A program made the translations under genes and the position numbers. From assembly GCA_963210315.1 (NCBI GenBank), contig OY723302.1:1302001-1366000 (forward strand): a stretch of 64,000 nt of DNA, in the 5' to 3' direction. The notes beneath the pieces are model-generated. The model did not search any database, was not told where the DNA came from, and was given only the letters and a program-made list of their open reading frames with translations. This stretch comes from Rhynchopus euleeides (lineage: Eukaryota > Euglenozoa > Diplonemea > Diplonemida > Diplonemidae). Shown here piece after piece: positions 33,254-45,711 of the stretch; position 1 is the first letter of the stretch; every line of letters starts with the position of its first letter.

Positions 33254-34414
33254 CATACTTGTACCCCCATATGGGGAAGGCCAAAAATATGGGGAAAATA
33301 TGGGGGGAATATGGGGGGTTTTTCAAGTCCTGTTCCCCCATATTTCCCCCATATGGGGGATATATGGGGGAAAACCCAGGGGTTCCTCAGGTGGAAGCAG
33401 TCAGCAAACAGTTCTCTTCGTTCTGCTTTTCACAGGGTGTGAAGTCAGCCACTGACAGGGGACGTCTAGCACCTTGCAGAGCCATCTCACCTCGTCGCTT
33501 TCTGCAGAGAGGAAACGCCCGGCTGAAGTGCTCGAGTCAGACCACAAAAGGTGCTGTGAGAGTGCCGACCGCCACTTTCTTCAAGTCTGAGTAGCTGTCA
33601 TCAGAGCATGCTGTCCAGTAGTCCTGTCTTTGCTGGCAGAACAGTTGCGTCCTGCAGCCAGTCCTTGTACTGGCCTTCACAGGTCTCATTCCACCCGGCA
33701 GATGCAGCTTGAATATGTCAAGCTGCCTGGTGACGAGCGTCGACTCCGACTTTTCGGCGCTCGGAGCGGTCAAAAGCGGCGGAAGCGCCTGACACCCCAG
33801 AATGCACTGCTTGTGAATTCCCTTGTCTAATTAAGGACCCCAGGGGGCAGTTCGCAATCACAAACACACCAGAGGAGGAGGACAGCGAGTGTGAGAGTGA
33901 GGACTTAAAAACACAAGAGTGTGTGTTGTGAGGAGCTGTTAACCCTGAACGCGCTATGTGTGTCTGTGCGTATGTGTCCACCATCGCTGCCGCTGTCACT
34001 GCGGTGCCCCGCCAAACCGGGAAGCGTTCGCTCTCCGCTGCCGCTGTGTCGGCGCAGGAGAGGAACAGGAGGTCGGTGCGACCCACCTGGGGGATCTTCC
34101 AGGGGGGGGCCAGACCTGGCCACACCTGAACGAGCGCGCACCTCCCCAGGATCGGACTCCTGGAGGATCCCCAACAAGGCATGAGGCCGGTTTCGACGCG
34201 CACTTCGCGTGCCTGAGTGGTTTGATGTTCTCCCGTTGCAGCACGAATACCCCCATATCCCCCCATATGGGCCCCATATTTCCCCCATATTCCCCCATAT
34301 TTTACCGGGTTTTCCCCATATTTTCAGCCTTTTTCCCCATATGGGGGCGGGGTTTTGAGACCCCCCATATTTCCCCCAGATTTAGGGGGTTCCCCATATG
34401 GGGGGACAAGTATG
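33254..34414 (+). mobile_element. M2: second copy of element M, six-base ACTAGT duplication
   Basis: 1161 bp, same orientation as M1 and highly similar to it. Flanks are ACTAGT at 33248-33253 and 34415-34420, inside the right subterminal array of Y. Short indels against M1 include loss of a TGTGTGTGTG segment near 34208 and of a segment near 33900. Confidence 0.9.
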
Positions 34415-34524
34415 ACTAGTGGGTGCCAGACACCCGCCCAGAGGGTGCCAGACACCCACTAATTCCGCCAAACTATTCACCCTCTTTCAGACACCCACTT
34501 TGGCCTGTGGGAGTCCACCGTGCA

Positions 34525-35247
34525 CGTGTGGATTTTTAATACCGCGGAACAATCACTTTTTACGTTCTACTCTTTACCCGGAACCCCATCCGGGCCGTCC
34601 CTGTTTGGCTTGTCATCAGATCAGAATATTCATCCCCCGTTTCTCCTCCTCCGGGAATTGCGCGCAGGCACCGGGCTCCCTCTCCTCCAGGAATTGGGTT
34701 TGATACCAACTCGTTGCTATCGACGGGGGGCGGGGTGGGGCCCTCATTTGTTGTTGCGTTGCATCGCCAACGCAAAGAGGAAGGGAGAAACGGCGGCGAA
34801 CTGGGATGTCTCAGTTTGTCTCAGAAAGAAGCCTCCCCCCCCTCCCCCCCTCCCGTTTCTTTTTCTTTTTTTCCCATTTGGAGGAGGGGCACCTCAGCGC
34901 CTCTATTGTTCGGGGTGGTAGAGGGCTGCGCAATTCCAACCTCTCTCTCATAGTTCGTGTTCGTCGGCACCAACGAAGTTGTGTAGCGTGGCAGCTCATG
35001 CTGCGTCACCTTTCGTCAAGATTTCCAAGAGACCTGAAAAAATACGAATGCGCGTCATTCTTTCTGGTCTCCAAAGCGATCCTGGGGGTTTTTTCATGAG
35101 GCGTGCGTTTATCATAGCCAGTAGAAAAGAACCACCGGGTGACCCCTTCAAAACCCTTCCCTCGTTATCACTCAAAACAAATCGTTCAAAACTGCATGAT
35201 GTGTCCATTGCGAAAAGGAGGGCTGTCAGGCATCGGGGGGGGGGGGG
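34525..35247. other. Stretch without a supported gene
   Basis: Mixed composition with C runs at 34830-34850. An ATCGTTCAAA motif lies at 35181-35190. No recognisable gene. Confidence 0.45.
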
Positions 35248-35249
35248 TA

Positions 35250-36397
35250 GGGGGGGTCAAATGGGGGTGACAAACACGATTTTTCAAAAAACCGGCGCAG
35301 AGGCCCCAAAGCCCCCGTAAACCCTCCAAACCCCCCCAGATCGGTCCGGAAACCCATCGAACCCCACTTTTCCACCATTCCGGGCACCTCAGGTGCCCGA
35401 ATTGGGGTACCTAAATTTTGTGCCACCGTTTGGTACCGTACAGTGCCACTGTGTGGGAGGTTGGAAAAGAAAATGCCCCAACACACCACATCTGAGGGTT
35501 GCAATGCATGTTGCTTGCCAACCACGTCATCCGGTGGGTGTCAGGCGCTATGTAGGTGGCATCAGCCAGGTCTTCGATGTGTTCTGGCTTGTATATGTAC
35601 CTCCCTGCCTGCGGCACAGGCACTGCCTTTGTCCCCCACACCAGCCACAGAGAGCGTATTGTACTCGGTCCACGGTTGCTGATTCATTGTGATGCGTTGT
35701 ATCCTCGAGTGAACGTCACACACTAGTGACACCACCACCCGCCATCCGAGAGCTGTATTGACTTTGCGCGCTTCCGTTGCATTCACCTCGCCACGCATAT
35801 TGCACTGTTCAGTACCAGTGCTCTTGGGCCAGGCAAAGTAGACCGCAGCAAGTACCAATTCTGGCACAATGGGTACCACGACAGCGCACTTCGTGTGTTC
35901 CCGGAATGTACAGCTCGTGTTGCAACAGTCGTTGTCAACACATCCCGGTTGTGGAGCACTGCTGCACAGGAATCACACGACCATCTGGACTTGTTCCGTA
36001 CCTACAGGCAGCCTCCCGGTGCATGGTGGCAGGGAGGTACATATACAAGCCAGAACTCATCGAAGACCTGGCTAATGCCACCTACATAGCGCCTGACACC
36101 CACCGGATGACGTGGTTGGCAAGCAACATGCATTGCAACCCTCAGATGTGGTGTGTTGGGGCATTTTCTTTTCCAACCTCCCACACAGTGGCACTGTCCG
36201 GTACCAAACGGTGGCACAAAATTTAGGTACCCCAATTCGGGCACCTGAGGTGCCCGGAATGGTGGAAAAGTGGGGTTCGATGGGTTTCCGGACCGATCTG
36301 GGGGGGTTTGGAGGGTTTACGGGGGCTTTGGGGCCTCTGCGCCGGTTTTTTGAAAAATCGTGTTTGTCCACGTAAAAGGGTGGCATTTGACCCCCCC
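35250..36397 (-). mobile_element. L3: third copy of element L, inverted
   Basis: 1148 bp, TA at 35248-35249 and 36398-36399. Here the target TA lies between G runs. Tips and centre are both inverted relative to L1 and L2, as expected for a plain insertion in the other orientation. Confidence 0.92.
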
Positions 36398-36399
36398 TA

Positions 36400-39300
36400 G
36401 GGGGGGGGGGACGAAGCACAAACCAACCCTACGTTTTTTTGTGGCAGAAAATCAGCACGGTCCCGCCCTCTGTGCCAGACCAACACACCACCAAAGGAAA
36501 AGAGGAAGAGGCGACGTAAGGCAATGCCTCCGTGCGGCCAGGAGAACACGAAATAGCGACCCCCTCAACGGGGAATGCTACGAGCACGGCCAAAAATCGT
36601 TCAAAAATCGTTCAATCACAGTGGGACATCAGTGACAGCACCTGGTCATTGCCGTATCATATTGGCTGTGTTCAGAAACGCCACACAGCTACACCAAAAA
36701 AAAATATTGTCAAAAAAAAGGGGGTGGGGGGGATGCTTCGTGCCCCCCCATACGCCCCACTCTCGAAGGCTGCTGATCCCGGCATTCGTTGCGCCCTCTG
36801 CCCCGGAACTCTTGCCCCACCGTTGCACTATTTGGGTCGCCGCTAATCCGTGATAGAGGCAATCAAGCGCCTCGAGGTGGTGGGCGGAACCACCTTGATC
36901 GACATCAGAGCCACCCCTCTGAATTTGGTGGGGTGGTTGACACTGGTGTGTGTTAGCGTTGTTGAAGCCAGCTTCAAGGCGGCATCTGCCCAGCGTGACT
37001 CCTCAACAGAAGTGTGTGTGCTTTCTTACTCGCGATAGACATCAGTGTGTCAGAGGGGAGGTGGGGTGGGGTGGGGTGGGGTGGGTCCTTTGGTTATCAT
37101 TTGTGGCGACACATATCGGGGCTCAGCACAGTGACGTTTGGTTCATGTTTTGGTGTGCGTCATGTGTTTGCCCTTTTGTGTTTGAAAACAAAACCGCGAT
37201 GGCAAAAAAAAAGTATATTGGCAGAGAAAAACTGCCGAAAAGGGAATGGTATGCTCGTTCAAAAACTGTTCAAAAAAAATTGGAAGTAGTCATCATGATG
37301 GTGCCAGCCCTTTCCTCCGCAGGGAAATATAGATTGCAATAAGAAGTTCGCCGAAAGCAAATCTGTAAGATGGTTCGTGTTCGGGTGTGATTTCATACAC
37401 GGCACGCCCGATTTATACACAGAACATCTGTTACAGAATACGCAGAAGTGTTGCTTTGGTTGTGCCGACTATAGAGCAGGAACTCAAGCAATGCGATACA
37501 TCACTGGCGGTTGGTGGGGGTGGTGCTGTGGGAAATGGCACTGGGATACTAAAAGAGGGAAATGGCCTGAGCGGTGTGGGTACTGGTCATGAAACGGCAA
37601 CTTCTTGTCAAAACCGCCCCGCCTTTTTTTTTTGTGCAGAGTGGCGTGTTTTGCCAGAGGCCCATCAAAGGCCTGCCCCTGAATCCAACACTGGCCGCCC
37701 GGGCGGAAGAGCAAGATAAGAGAAGATATCACACACCGTTTCACCAGAGTTTCTCTGGATTGCGGCCCATCTCGCTTTAGCTTTAGCTTAGAAAAAATAT
37801 CTTTCAAATGCCCCCCCTCCCCCCCCCACCCTCCATTCAAGGTCACGACCCATCATCATGGGATATGTCGTCCACACATCATACTGATATAACACAGCCC
37901 AACATAGCACTAGAGTTTGGACGCACCCTGCATATGCCCATCGCGGAAAGTGGGAGGTAGGGGGGGTCGCTTGTATCGGTGCAGATGCAGTGCCTCTGGC
38001 TCCCCGGCACCTGCGTGCGCATTGGGCAAAAACCACCCCCCCCACCCCCCTCCCCCCGCTGAAACCAGAGCTTCCGAATTCGCTCGATTTCGTTGGCACC
38101 TCTGCCCTCACCCCTGTCTGCCTGCCTGTCCCTTACCCTCAGGGGGGATGAGGGGGGATGTACTGCCATTCCCAAGTCGCCTCTGGGCAGGGATATTTCG
38201 AGCTTGTCTCCGATAGACGTTTTTTTTGCTGGGGGGGGGGGGGGAAGTACTTTATCATGGTTGTCAAAATGAAAACAGAAGCCTGCGTGATACACCCGCC
38301 TTCCCGGTAGCATTGTGGCAAGAGGATTTTTTTGGTCATGTTGTGCGCCCAGCCCTTCGGGTTCTGGGTTGTCGAATCAAGGCAAATACAATAGCGCGCA
38401 AGGTACCAACCGCAGGCCGGTCTGTTGATCGTGACTGCCTCAATTATACTACGGATTGCGGGTTCATCACAGGCAGATGCGGATCTCAGAAGCGACGAAA
38501 AGGCGTTCATTCGATGCCAAGGCTCGGCCATCCTGTGCGCCAGCCCTTTGGATGTCGTTTAAAAAAACACACGCGATGGTCTTCGCTGTGGTGGTTTAAA
38601 ATGTGCGTTGTTGGTGCACTGCACCTTTCACCTCCTTTGTGACGAAATTGACGAACTGGCCGAGATGTGAAGGACACCTGTGGAATTAGAGAAAAACAAT
38701 CATCAAAAAATTATTGAAAAAAAAGTGGTTGGAAAATACATAAAACATGCGAGGGGACGGGGGGTGCTGAGCCATCATGCATTCATGCTGCGAAGCGCCC
38801 CTCTCCCTGTCAACCTGTGCGTGGCAGCACCGCCCGAACCGTTGAAAGGTTGCAACACCTGGCTCCTGCCTCCTGTCCGTGTGGGGAGGGGATGGGGGGG
38901 GGGGGAATGGGTTGTTTGCTGCTTCGTGCGTGTGTGGGGCTGCATCATCAGCAGGAAATTGAGAACAAGACAGAACTTGGCCTGCTCCAGGCGCTATCAC
39001 AAATAGTTAAGAAGCCCCCCCCCCCCCCCAACCACCCCATGTATTGTGGCCGAAGCCTTGCCAAAACTGGCCTTCGCACGCCAGTTGGTTCTTCAAAAAG
39101 AAGGCTTGGCTGTTCGCTACTGTGCGCACAAGCGGGAAAAGTTTGAAAAAGAAACGCAGTGCGAAATCGCCCCCCCCCCCCCCCCCCCACCCCCCTTTGA
39201 ACGCCATCAACACCACCGTGCGATGAGTACGGAATGGCTCAGAATATCTCAAGCACAATCAGTTTCTGCTGTCTCTCTCCCTCTCCTCGTTTCCTCCTCT

Positions 39301-39433
39301 CCTTAGACATTTTTTTTGAAAGTTTGTGCCAGGGATTCTGCGTTTTATTCCGATACACAACAGCAAACGTGACGTGCGTATTTAATATTTTTCGACCACG
39401 CCCTCACCCCCCCCCCCCCCCGTTTCTTTTGTC
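36400..39433. other. 3-kb stretch with short dispersed repeats, no supported gene
   Basis: A copy of the 18560 repeat lies at about 36530-36625, with two ATCGTTCAA motifs (36596 and 36607). GGGGT iterations occur at 37055-37085. The mixed-composition area 36765-37040 could hold exon fragments but has no family motif. Long C/G runs lie at 38025-38058, 38230-38245 and 39168-39190. Confidence 0.45.
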
Positions 39434-39435
39434 TC

Positions 39436-39665
39436 CACGGTGGACTCCCACCCCCTGGAGCGGGGGTCTGGGCGACCCCGGCTAGCGGGGGTCTGGACCC
39501 CCGCGAGCGGGGGTATGGACCCCCGCTAGCGGGAGTCTGCCCTGCTATTTTTGGTGCCCAGACGACCCCCGCGAATGGGGTCCATACCCCCGCTCGCGGG
39601 GGTCTGGACCCCCGATATTCCGATATCCCAAAAAGGTGCACCCTGACGTGTGGGAGTCCACCGTG
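39436..39665. mobile_element. Z: 230-bp CACGGTGG-ended miniature element, 2-bp duplication TC
   Basis: Ends CACGGTGGACTCCCA and inverse TGGGAGTCCACCGTG; TC flanks both ends (39434-39435 and 39666-39667). The interior is almost entirely palindromic iterations of GCGGGGGTCTGGACCCCCGC-type units. It shares ends with Y but has a different internal motif. Confidence 0.85.
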
Positions 39666-39858
39666 TCCACATTTTTCCAGCTGGCAAAACACCCATTTAT
39701 CTACTGCGCGACAGCACCTCCCCTCGCTCGACCTGCCCTTTATTGTTTCCCCCCCTCTTTTTTTATTATCAGAATTGTTGGTGTGCACATGTGGTCACCA
39801 CCACCCACACCCCTCACCCCTCGGAACTGACCCACGCACCGATGACCTGTACCATATA

Positions 39859-40203
39859 CCGTATACGTAAATATTTTGGAACGTAAATATTATGGAACGT
39901 AATTATTATGGAACGTAAATATTATGGAACGCTGGTGGGTTGGCGTTCCAGATTTTTTTCGTTCCATAATATTTACAGGGCTTTCTGCGACTCGGGGACT
40001 TGGACCAGGTGATCGGACGGCATACAGAGTCCCTGACGGGACCTACTCGTGCACTTTTCGTGCGATTCCTGAGGCAAACCATCCTCACCACCGAGTCCCC
40101 AACTGGCCCTGTAAATATTTTGGAACGTAAATATTATGGAACGGACCGGGCAAAAATGGGCCCGTTCCATAATATTTACGTTCCATAATATTTACGTATA
40201 CGG
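39859..40203. mobile_element. P2: second copy of element P
   Basis: 345 bp, TA at 39857-39858 and 40204-40205. Very similar to P1, with one extra copy of the GTAAATATTATGGAAC-like unit at the right end, so subterminal repeat number varies between copies. Confidence 0.9.
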
Positions 40204-41256
40204 TAGTAATTATTATCGTAAGTTGGATGTGGGAGGGGAGAGGTTGAGTGGGTCGCTCGGGCATTCCTCCTGCAGCGCAGCCCAGCTGCGAACCGAACGC
40301 AGGGGGGGGGGAGGTGGAGGGAGTGGGTCCTAAGAGAACGAAAATCAGAAAAAAATATCAAAAAAAACCCGCTCGGCACCACGGGGATCCACTCGTGAAA
40401 AAGGAAAACTGCGGTGTCGCTGTGCGTGTTGTTGTGCACCCACACAACAACGCAGTGATCTGGCATGTTTTTATTTTGAATCCTTTTGGGGGGGGTTGGG
40501 GTGGGGCCGGCCTTCGCTCCGTGGCAACTGAGGCGACTGGGTCTGTTCGTCTCTCCTCTTCGAGAGGCGACTCTCATCACGTTTCTGCACTTCTGAACGA
40601 AGCCCCCCGTCCCCTTGACTAATATTCTCAAAAAATTGGGGGGGGGGGGGTGGGGGTGGCAAGGCCCAACTCTGACCCAACCTGCAGAAAGAGTGTTTCT
40701 CTCTCATATCACGCTTTGGGCAGCAGTAAGAAATATGTGGCCTTGAGGGCTGGGCATCGTTTTGCCTACTCTTGTGAAGCGAAGGGCCTGCCTCAAAAAA
40801 ATAGTTTTGTTCCATATGCCAGTGTTGGGTGAGGTTTTAGGGTGGTGGGGGGGGGGGGTTGGTGAGGGAGTTTTCCTTTTTCTTTTTCGTGCCACTTCTT
40901 GCGCCCGCCGAAAAATGGGCGAGGCGTCAATTTTTTTTGCCGCATCATCAAGCAACAATACGGCGTGTCTGTGTGTTTGCGATATTTTCTATTTTGTTCC
41001 CCTGCGGAGTCGTACGATGGTCAAAAATATCGCCCAAACCACACAGCACGATAACGACAGTACACACATGGGGTAATCAGCCTCTGAACACTACATGTCG
41101 CAATAAAAAACATTGTTCAAAAATAATTACCTCTCGCCGAGGGGCTGTCCCGAGACGGCCAAAAATTCGTTCGAAATTGTTCAAAAAAACCGGCGGATCC
41201 AACTGACTTAGACTCCCCCCCCGCCCCCCAGTTCGTATCCCCCCCCCCCTCTTTTT

Positions 41257-41306
41257 GAGTGAAGGGTGATCATTCTTGTGCTCCCTTCAAATTCGATTTC
41301 ACTACC
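41257..41306 (+). repeat. GAGTGAAGGG hairpin repeat
   Basis: GAGTGAAGGGTGATCATTCT then TGTGCTCCCTTCAAATTCG and ATTTCACTACCCCCC. It is virtually identical to the copy at 55567. Confidence 0.8.
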
Positions 41307-42122
41307 CCCCCCTCTTTTACTTTCTGTCCCCTCCTGCGAGCGTTCTATTCTAATGGTCTCTTTAGTTAGAGGGGGGGAGCTAGTGCCCGTGCTTTCAGGC
41401 TTGAGCTTCTTTGGTAGCGCATTCGGCTCCATCTTTGGAGTTGAAAATTTAGCCCTCGGGTGTGTGTGCGTGTCTCTCTAAAAAAAATCACGGGGCTGTG
41501 CTGTGAAGAAGAATGCGGAGAAGGCGAATGCGAACACCTATTTTATGAACTCAAGCCTGACAAGGGAGACGGAGAGAGAGGCTCTTCTTCTGCTTTATTA
41601 TTTTCGCCTCCCCCCCCCCCCCATATCTTATCAAGCCAGCAGATGCAACGCCTTGCCCTGAAGTCAGCAGGGTGCGGTGTTTTGCGCCGCATTTGGTTAC
41701 GAAATGATGTGGGGGAGGGGAGGGGAGAGTTTTCTTTTTGCGATGGCGCTGGAAGACATCGGCAAACATAATAAAAACGACCCGGTTTCTCGCAAAAAAA
41801 ATCAGATGAGATTATAGTGATGAAGACACACACCGTGCTCACGGAATGTGTCAGGTCTAAAAGAAGTTAGCAGTCCCCCCCCTGCCTCCTCCCCACCCCA
41901 TTATCATTGGCGGGGCGAGGATTTCTCCATACACACTTCCCCATGCATCCCCTCCATCCCTGTCCCCCATCCCACGCCCCCGACACAATGCAGGCCGAGC
42001 ATGTTACCAACTCTCCGACACAACGTGCACAGCGAGTGAAGGTAGGTCTGACTCTGCGCCTTGCTTCTATCGACGTCAACCGTCGACCCCATCACCACAC
42101 CCCCCCCCCCCCCCCAACCCAC

Positions 42123-42175
42123 TGCATAACGAGTGAAGGGAGATACTTCTTGTGATTCCTTCCACTTCTATTTTC
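42123..42175 (+). repeat. GAGTGAAGGG hairpin repeat
   Basis: TGCATAACGAGTGAAGGGAG followed by ATACTTCTTGTGATTCCTTC and a CACTTCTATTTTCAACGCCC tail. Confidence 0.75.
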
Positions 42176-43148
42176 AACGCCCCTCAAAGCCCCAACCCAC
42201 ACGCGCTCCTGATTAAAAAGAGGCAAACCAATCAAAAATGGATCATCTTGCCTAATAATTACCACACCCCCTTCCCCATATCCCGCTGTACTGCTGCTGC
42301 TGCTGGGCGCATTGCTCCAATTCTGCTGTCCCCCCCCACCCCCCCCCCCACCTTAAAGCACCCGACCCCCAATCCCAAACCCCGCACCTTAAAGAGAAGG
42401 CCTGTTCAAATAAAGATTCTCTTCAAGAATGCGCTGTGTCGATGTAATTCGATTCCCCCATTTCCCCCCCCCCCCCCACGTTTAACCCTTGTTTCTTCAT
42501 GCGCGGCAAGCGCATTCTCAAGAGATCGGGGGGTGGGGTGTCGGGGAGGGGGGGGGTGTCGGGAGACTTGTCTTACCCTTCAAGGTTCGGCAACCAACAC
42601 GCCTCCCCCCTCCCCCTCCCCCTCCCTCCTCCCCCATAAGCCTCCCCCCTCCTCCCCGTGCCTCTATGTGGTATTCAATGCCATTGTTTACCCCCTTTCC
42701 CCCCCCCCCCCCCCAAACCCACTAATGATTTCCTGCGATAGATGCGGCCCTGTCCTGCTCTGTCCACCTGTTCAGAAGAACGTTGGAACTGGGCAGCTGG
42801 GGAACCGGGCCGAGGTGGATTACACCCTCGGACGGACTATCCCCGTCAAATCTAAACATTGATTTTGCAGCGGATGGAATTCCCAAGACAACAGAGGGCG
42901 GCCGCCTCTCACCGGGTGCTCCTGTAAAAAAATGAGCACGGCACAGAAAAATGTTCAAATCGTTTCTGGGCCTTTGCTCAGAACATAAGCAGATCGGTGA
43001 GAGAAATTGAGCTGTACCACAGAATGTGTGTCTGAGTGTGAGTGTGTGCCCCACAAAAAAAATGCTTGTCGCAAAGTGACACAACAGTTTCGACGCACGG
43101 CGACACGGGGTAAAAATATAATAATAACTATTTATTACCGTGAAAACA

Positions 43149-43246
43149 AAGTACGGTAAAATCGACGAGGTGGGGTGAGACGGCCACGAGGGGCCGAAGG
43201 CCCCGAGTGGCCGTCGAACCCCAACCGAGTCGATTTTACCGTACTT
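43149..43246. repeat. Strong fold-back hairpin
   Basis: AAGTACGGTAAAATCGAC pairs with GTCGATTTTACCGTACTT. The centre GGGGCCGAAGGCCCC is a perfect stem. Middle segments pair with mismatches (GGTGGGGTGAGACGGCC against GGCCGTCGAACCCCAACC). TTACCGTGAAAAC precedes it at 43137 and recurs at 43359. Confidence 0.8.
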
Positions 43247-43903
43247 TTCAAGGTGATGACATGTTTTTCTTGCACAATACGCAACTTTTGAACGCCAAAA
43301 CCGCCTTTGGTCGTTTTTTCTCTTCACGCCGTGAGAAAAAACCGTAAAATCGCTTTATTACCGTGAAAACGAAAAACTGTGCCCCATTTTTGAGGTTGCT
43401 CATGTGAGTATGTCTGAGAACACCAATATACAGAGGTTCCAGGCTGTACCACCTCCTGACTGAGATCGACTCCACAGGGGATGTCGTCCAGAGCGCCAAG
43501 TCTGGGGTATTCCGCCCTCAAGAACGGCGAGTCACACCTCATATCGTTCTGATTTGCCCTCGACAGCTTCGTCTTCCTGGGGATCCCTGGTTCTGCTGGT
43601 TGACCTGTGGTTCACCGTGAAGAACCATGACCTGCTGTGCGACACGGTATGCAGCATACACTTCTAAAAGGTCTATCTGCTTGCGGTGATCGTACTTCTC
43701 ACGCCGCGGGGTGCTGCGCTTCTGGCTCTGGGCAGAGGTCGGGGGGAGCTGGATAGCGTGGCCGATGAACCCACCGCACCAACCCACCCCGCAGCCGACC
43801 TGGTGACCTGCAGACCCGCTCAGGCCTGATTTGTGCATTCACAAAATCAGCCGCAGGTCCCTTCCAGAAAATCACTGTACGGACTTTTTTTTCACGCCAA
43901 AAA

Positions 43904-43980
43904 AAGCGTGAAAAAAAAGAAAAAAAGCGTGAGAAAAAAGAAAAAAGCGTGAGAAAAAAGTAAAAAGCGTGAGAAAAAAG
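43904..43980. repeat. Tandem GCGTGAGAAAAAAG repeat
   Basis: Four or more imperfect copies of a unit of about 18-20 bp (AGCGTGAGAAAAAAGTAAAA type). No gene. Confidence 0.75.
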
Positions 43981-44718
43981 TGATTACCGTAACCGGGCGT
44001 GCGTGAAAAAAAGTTGCGTGGCGTCCAAGAAAAAACCATCAAGCTTTCTCAAAAAAAAATGCCACAGCACACCACAGCGCGAGCTGGCAGCTCTGCTGAG
44101 CTGTGCGGCTGCACCACCACCAGCAAGAGCTCTCGATCAACGAGACTTGCCCCCCCCCCCCCCCCGCCCCCCTTCCCAACAAGAGAGGGGGGGAGGGGAG
44201 GGGGTGGTAACGACCGCCGCAATGGCATCATCTGGTGGGGCCGATTTTTCTATCGCTCGGCACACCGAACTATGTACATAGGGAGGTCATCTTAGTGGCC
44301 TTCCTTCCTTCAGTTGACCGCTTTCCCCTCGAGATCCCTCTTCTTCCCGAAGCAACCGCGAACATGGTGATGGGCTTGCTGGTGGGAAGTGTCAAGATCT
44401 CCGAGAGCTACGTTACCCTCTCTGCCCAGGCAAGATTACCTGCCGGGTTATCCGTGTGGGGAAGGTGTGGCTTCCACACATGGTACCATCGTCCAGCTTC
44501 CCCTCCTATCTGCCGCACAAGCCTTACCCACCTCTGCTGCCGGGGATCTTCCAAAATAGAACCCAAGCACGTAGAACAGCGGCCCCCCCTCCCTCTCGAC
44601 CAGGGAAAAAGGGCTGCTGGGGGAGAGAGGGTGCAGCCAACAATTCGTTCAGGCAAAAAGGCCACGCGGTGTGCGTCATGTCGGAACCCTCTCCGTCAAA
44701 AATTAATTAATGCGGAAC
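43981..44718. other. Stretch with one possible exon, not called
   Basis: Around 44320-44430 the plus strand reads SVDRFPLEIPLLPEATANMV and further residues of good composition; a second plausible segment (44456-44560) lies in another frame. I cannot assign a family or splice sites. G/C runs at 44151-44172 and 44189-44210. Confidence 0.3.
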
Positions 44719-44721
44719 GTT

Positions 44722-44830
44722 GGGGGTCCTCGCTACGAGTCACTGTGAGTCACGAGTCGTCAGTGTTCAGCCAAACATGGCTGACTTCTCACTTTTTCTC
44801 ACTCAGTCACACTTGGTAGCGAGGGCCCCC
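44722..44830 (+). mobile_element. V2: 109-bp miniature element, 3-bp duplication GTT
   Basis: Near-identical to V1. Flanks are GTT at 44719-44721 and 44831-44833. The left end has one mismatch (GGGGGTCCTCGC) against the right (GGGGGCCCTCGC). Confidence 0.9.
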
Positions 44831-44833
44831 GTT

Positions 44834-45709
44834 ATCATCAAAAAAAACAAAATGGGGGGGGGGGGGGGGGAGGGTGGGGGATTCTACATCTTCAACTCAG
44901 CCTCACCACCCTCTTCCCATTTTTTTCCCGGTTCCGCGACAAGCAAACCCACCAGGCGTCGTGAGAAGCGCCTTCTTTGAACCCCTCCCCCCACAACCAC
45001 AGGCTCTGTTCATCAGGCCCTTGTTGTTGTCTCAGGCTAATTAAGCAGTTCTGTTCACCAGCAGGTCGCGATAGAAGTGGGTCTCGTAGGCAGGGGGGGA
45101 TGAGAGAAGAGAGAAGAGAGATTATCAAATGGCGGACGTCGTTCACTTCTCCCTTCGAATTGCCTCTCTCGTAGGGGGGGGGGGGGGGTCTATTTGGAGG
45201 ACGGCTTTAAAAAAAAGCACTCCAGCTCTCTCTCTGCCTGCCGTTGGTGTTGTTCAGCATACCCAGACCCTCGTGCCTCGGGGGCTTTTTGCATCGCGCA
45301 ACACGCAGAACGTCAAACGAGACTCCCGAATCGTGTCAGAGCTCTGTGATTAAGGATTGCAAGGCTTGAGATGATTTGCCGGGGGCCAAAAAAAATATGT
45401 CCCGACGTGGTGCCATTTCAGCCACCCGGGGGGGGTTGAGGGGTTTTTAGAGGGGCTCACAGCGGTACGCAGGACCTGATGCTACCCACACGTCCAACAC
45501 TGGCTGGCCTAACTCCAGGTGCTGTGGATTATGTTTTCCCCTCGCCCCATCCCACCCTGACTGGGGTGATTCTTTCTCTTCATCATCGTCATCACCACCA
45601 CCCACACCCCCTCCGCCCCTTCCCACTCAGACACAACACCTGCATAACGAGTGAAGGGAGATCACCCTTGTGATCCCCTCAACTTCTATTTTTAATACCC
45701 CCCCCCCCC
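44834..45709. other. Stretch without a supported gene
   Basis: G run at 44852-44872, CT-rich and mixed DNA; no element ends or gene motif recognised. Confidence 0.45.
45642..45695 (+). repeat. GAGTGAAGGG hairpin repeat
   Basis: GCATAACGAGTGAAGGGAGA then TCACCCTTGTGATCCCCTC; the GGGAGATCA and TGATCCCCTC halves pair. It lies immediately left of L4. Confidence 0.8.
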
Positions 45710-45711
45710 TA

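Larger units (their letters stand above)
31351..34522. mobile_element. Y: CACGGTGG-ended element, 2-bp duplication CA, containing M2
   Basis: Ends are CACGGTGGACTCCC and its inverse GGGAGTCCACCGTG; CA flanks both sides (31349-31350 and 34523-34524). Subterminal palindromic arrays of CACTAGTGGGTGTC-type units lie at 31404-31593 on the left and in 33200-33253 plus 34415-34500 on the right. CAC-starting ends, a two-base duplication and subterminal iterations resemble the CMC superfamily (CACTA/Mirage/Chapaev). The interior has several frames of about 100 codons (31944-32255, 32219-32503 and 32695-33030, all minus) that look protein-like but that I cannot assign. About 2.0 kb without M2. Confidence 0.75.
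40206..43135. other. Low-complexity stretch, no supported gene
   Basis: C/G runs (40640-40655, 41600-41620, 42095-42115, 42470-42480, 42700-42716) and Pro-rich frames. It contains two copies of the GAGTGAAGGG hairpin repeat and TTCGTTC/GTTCAAA motifs near 41165-41190 and 42950. Confidence 0.5.
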
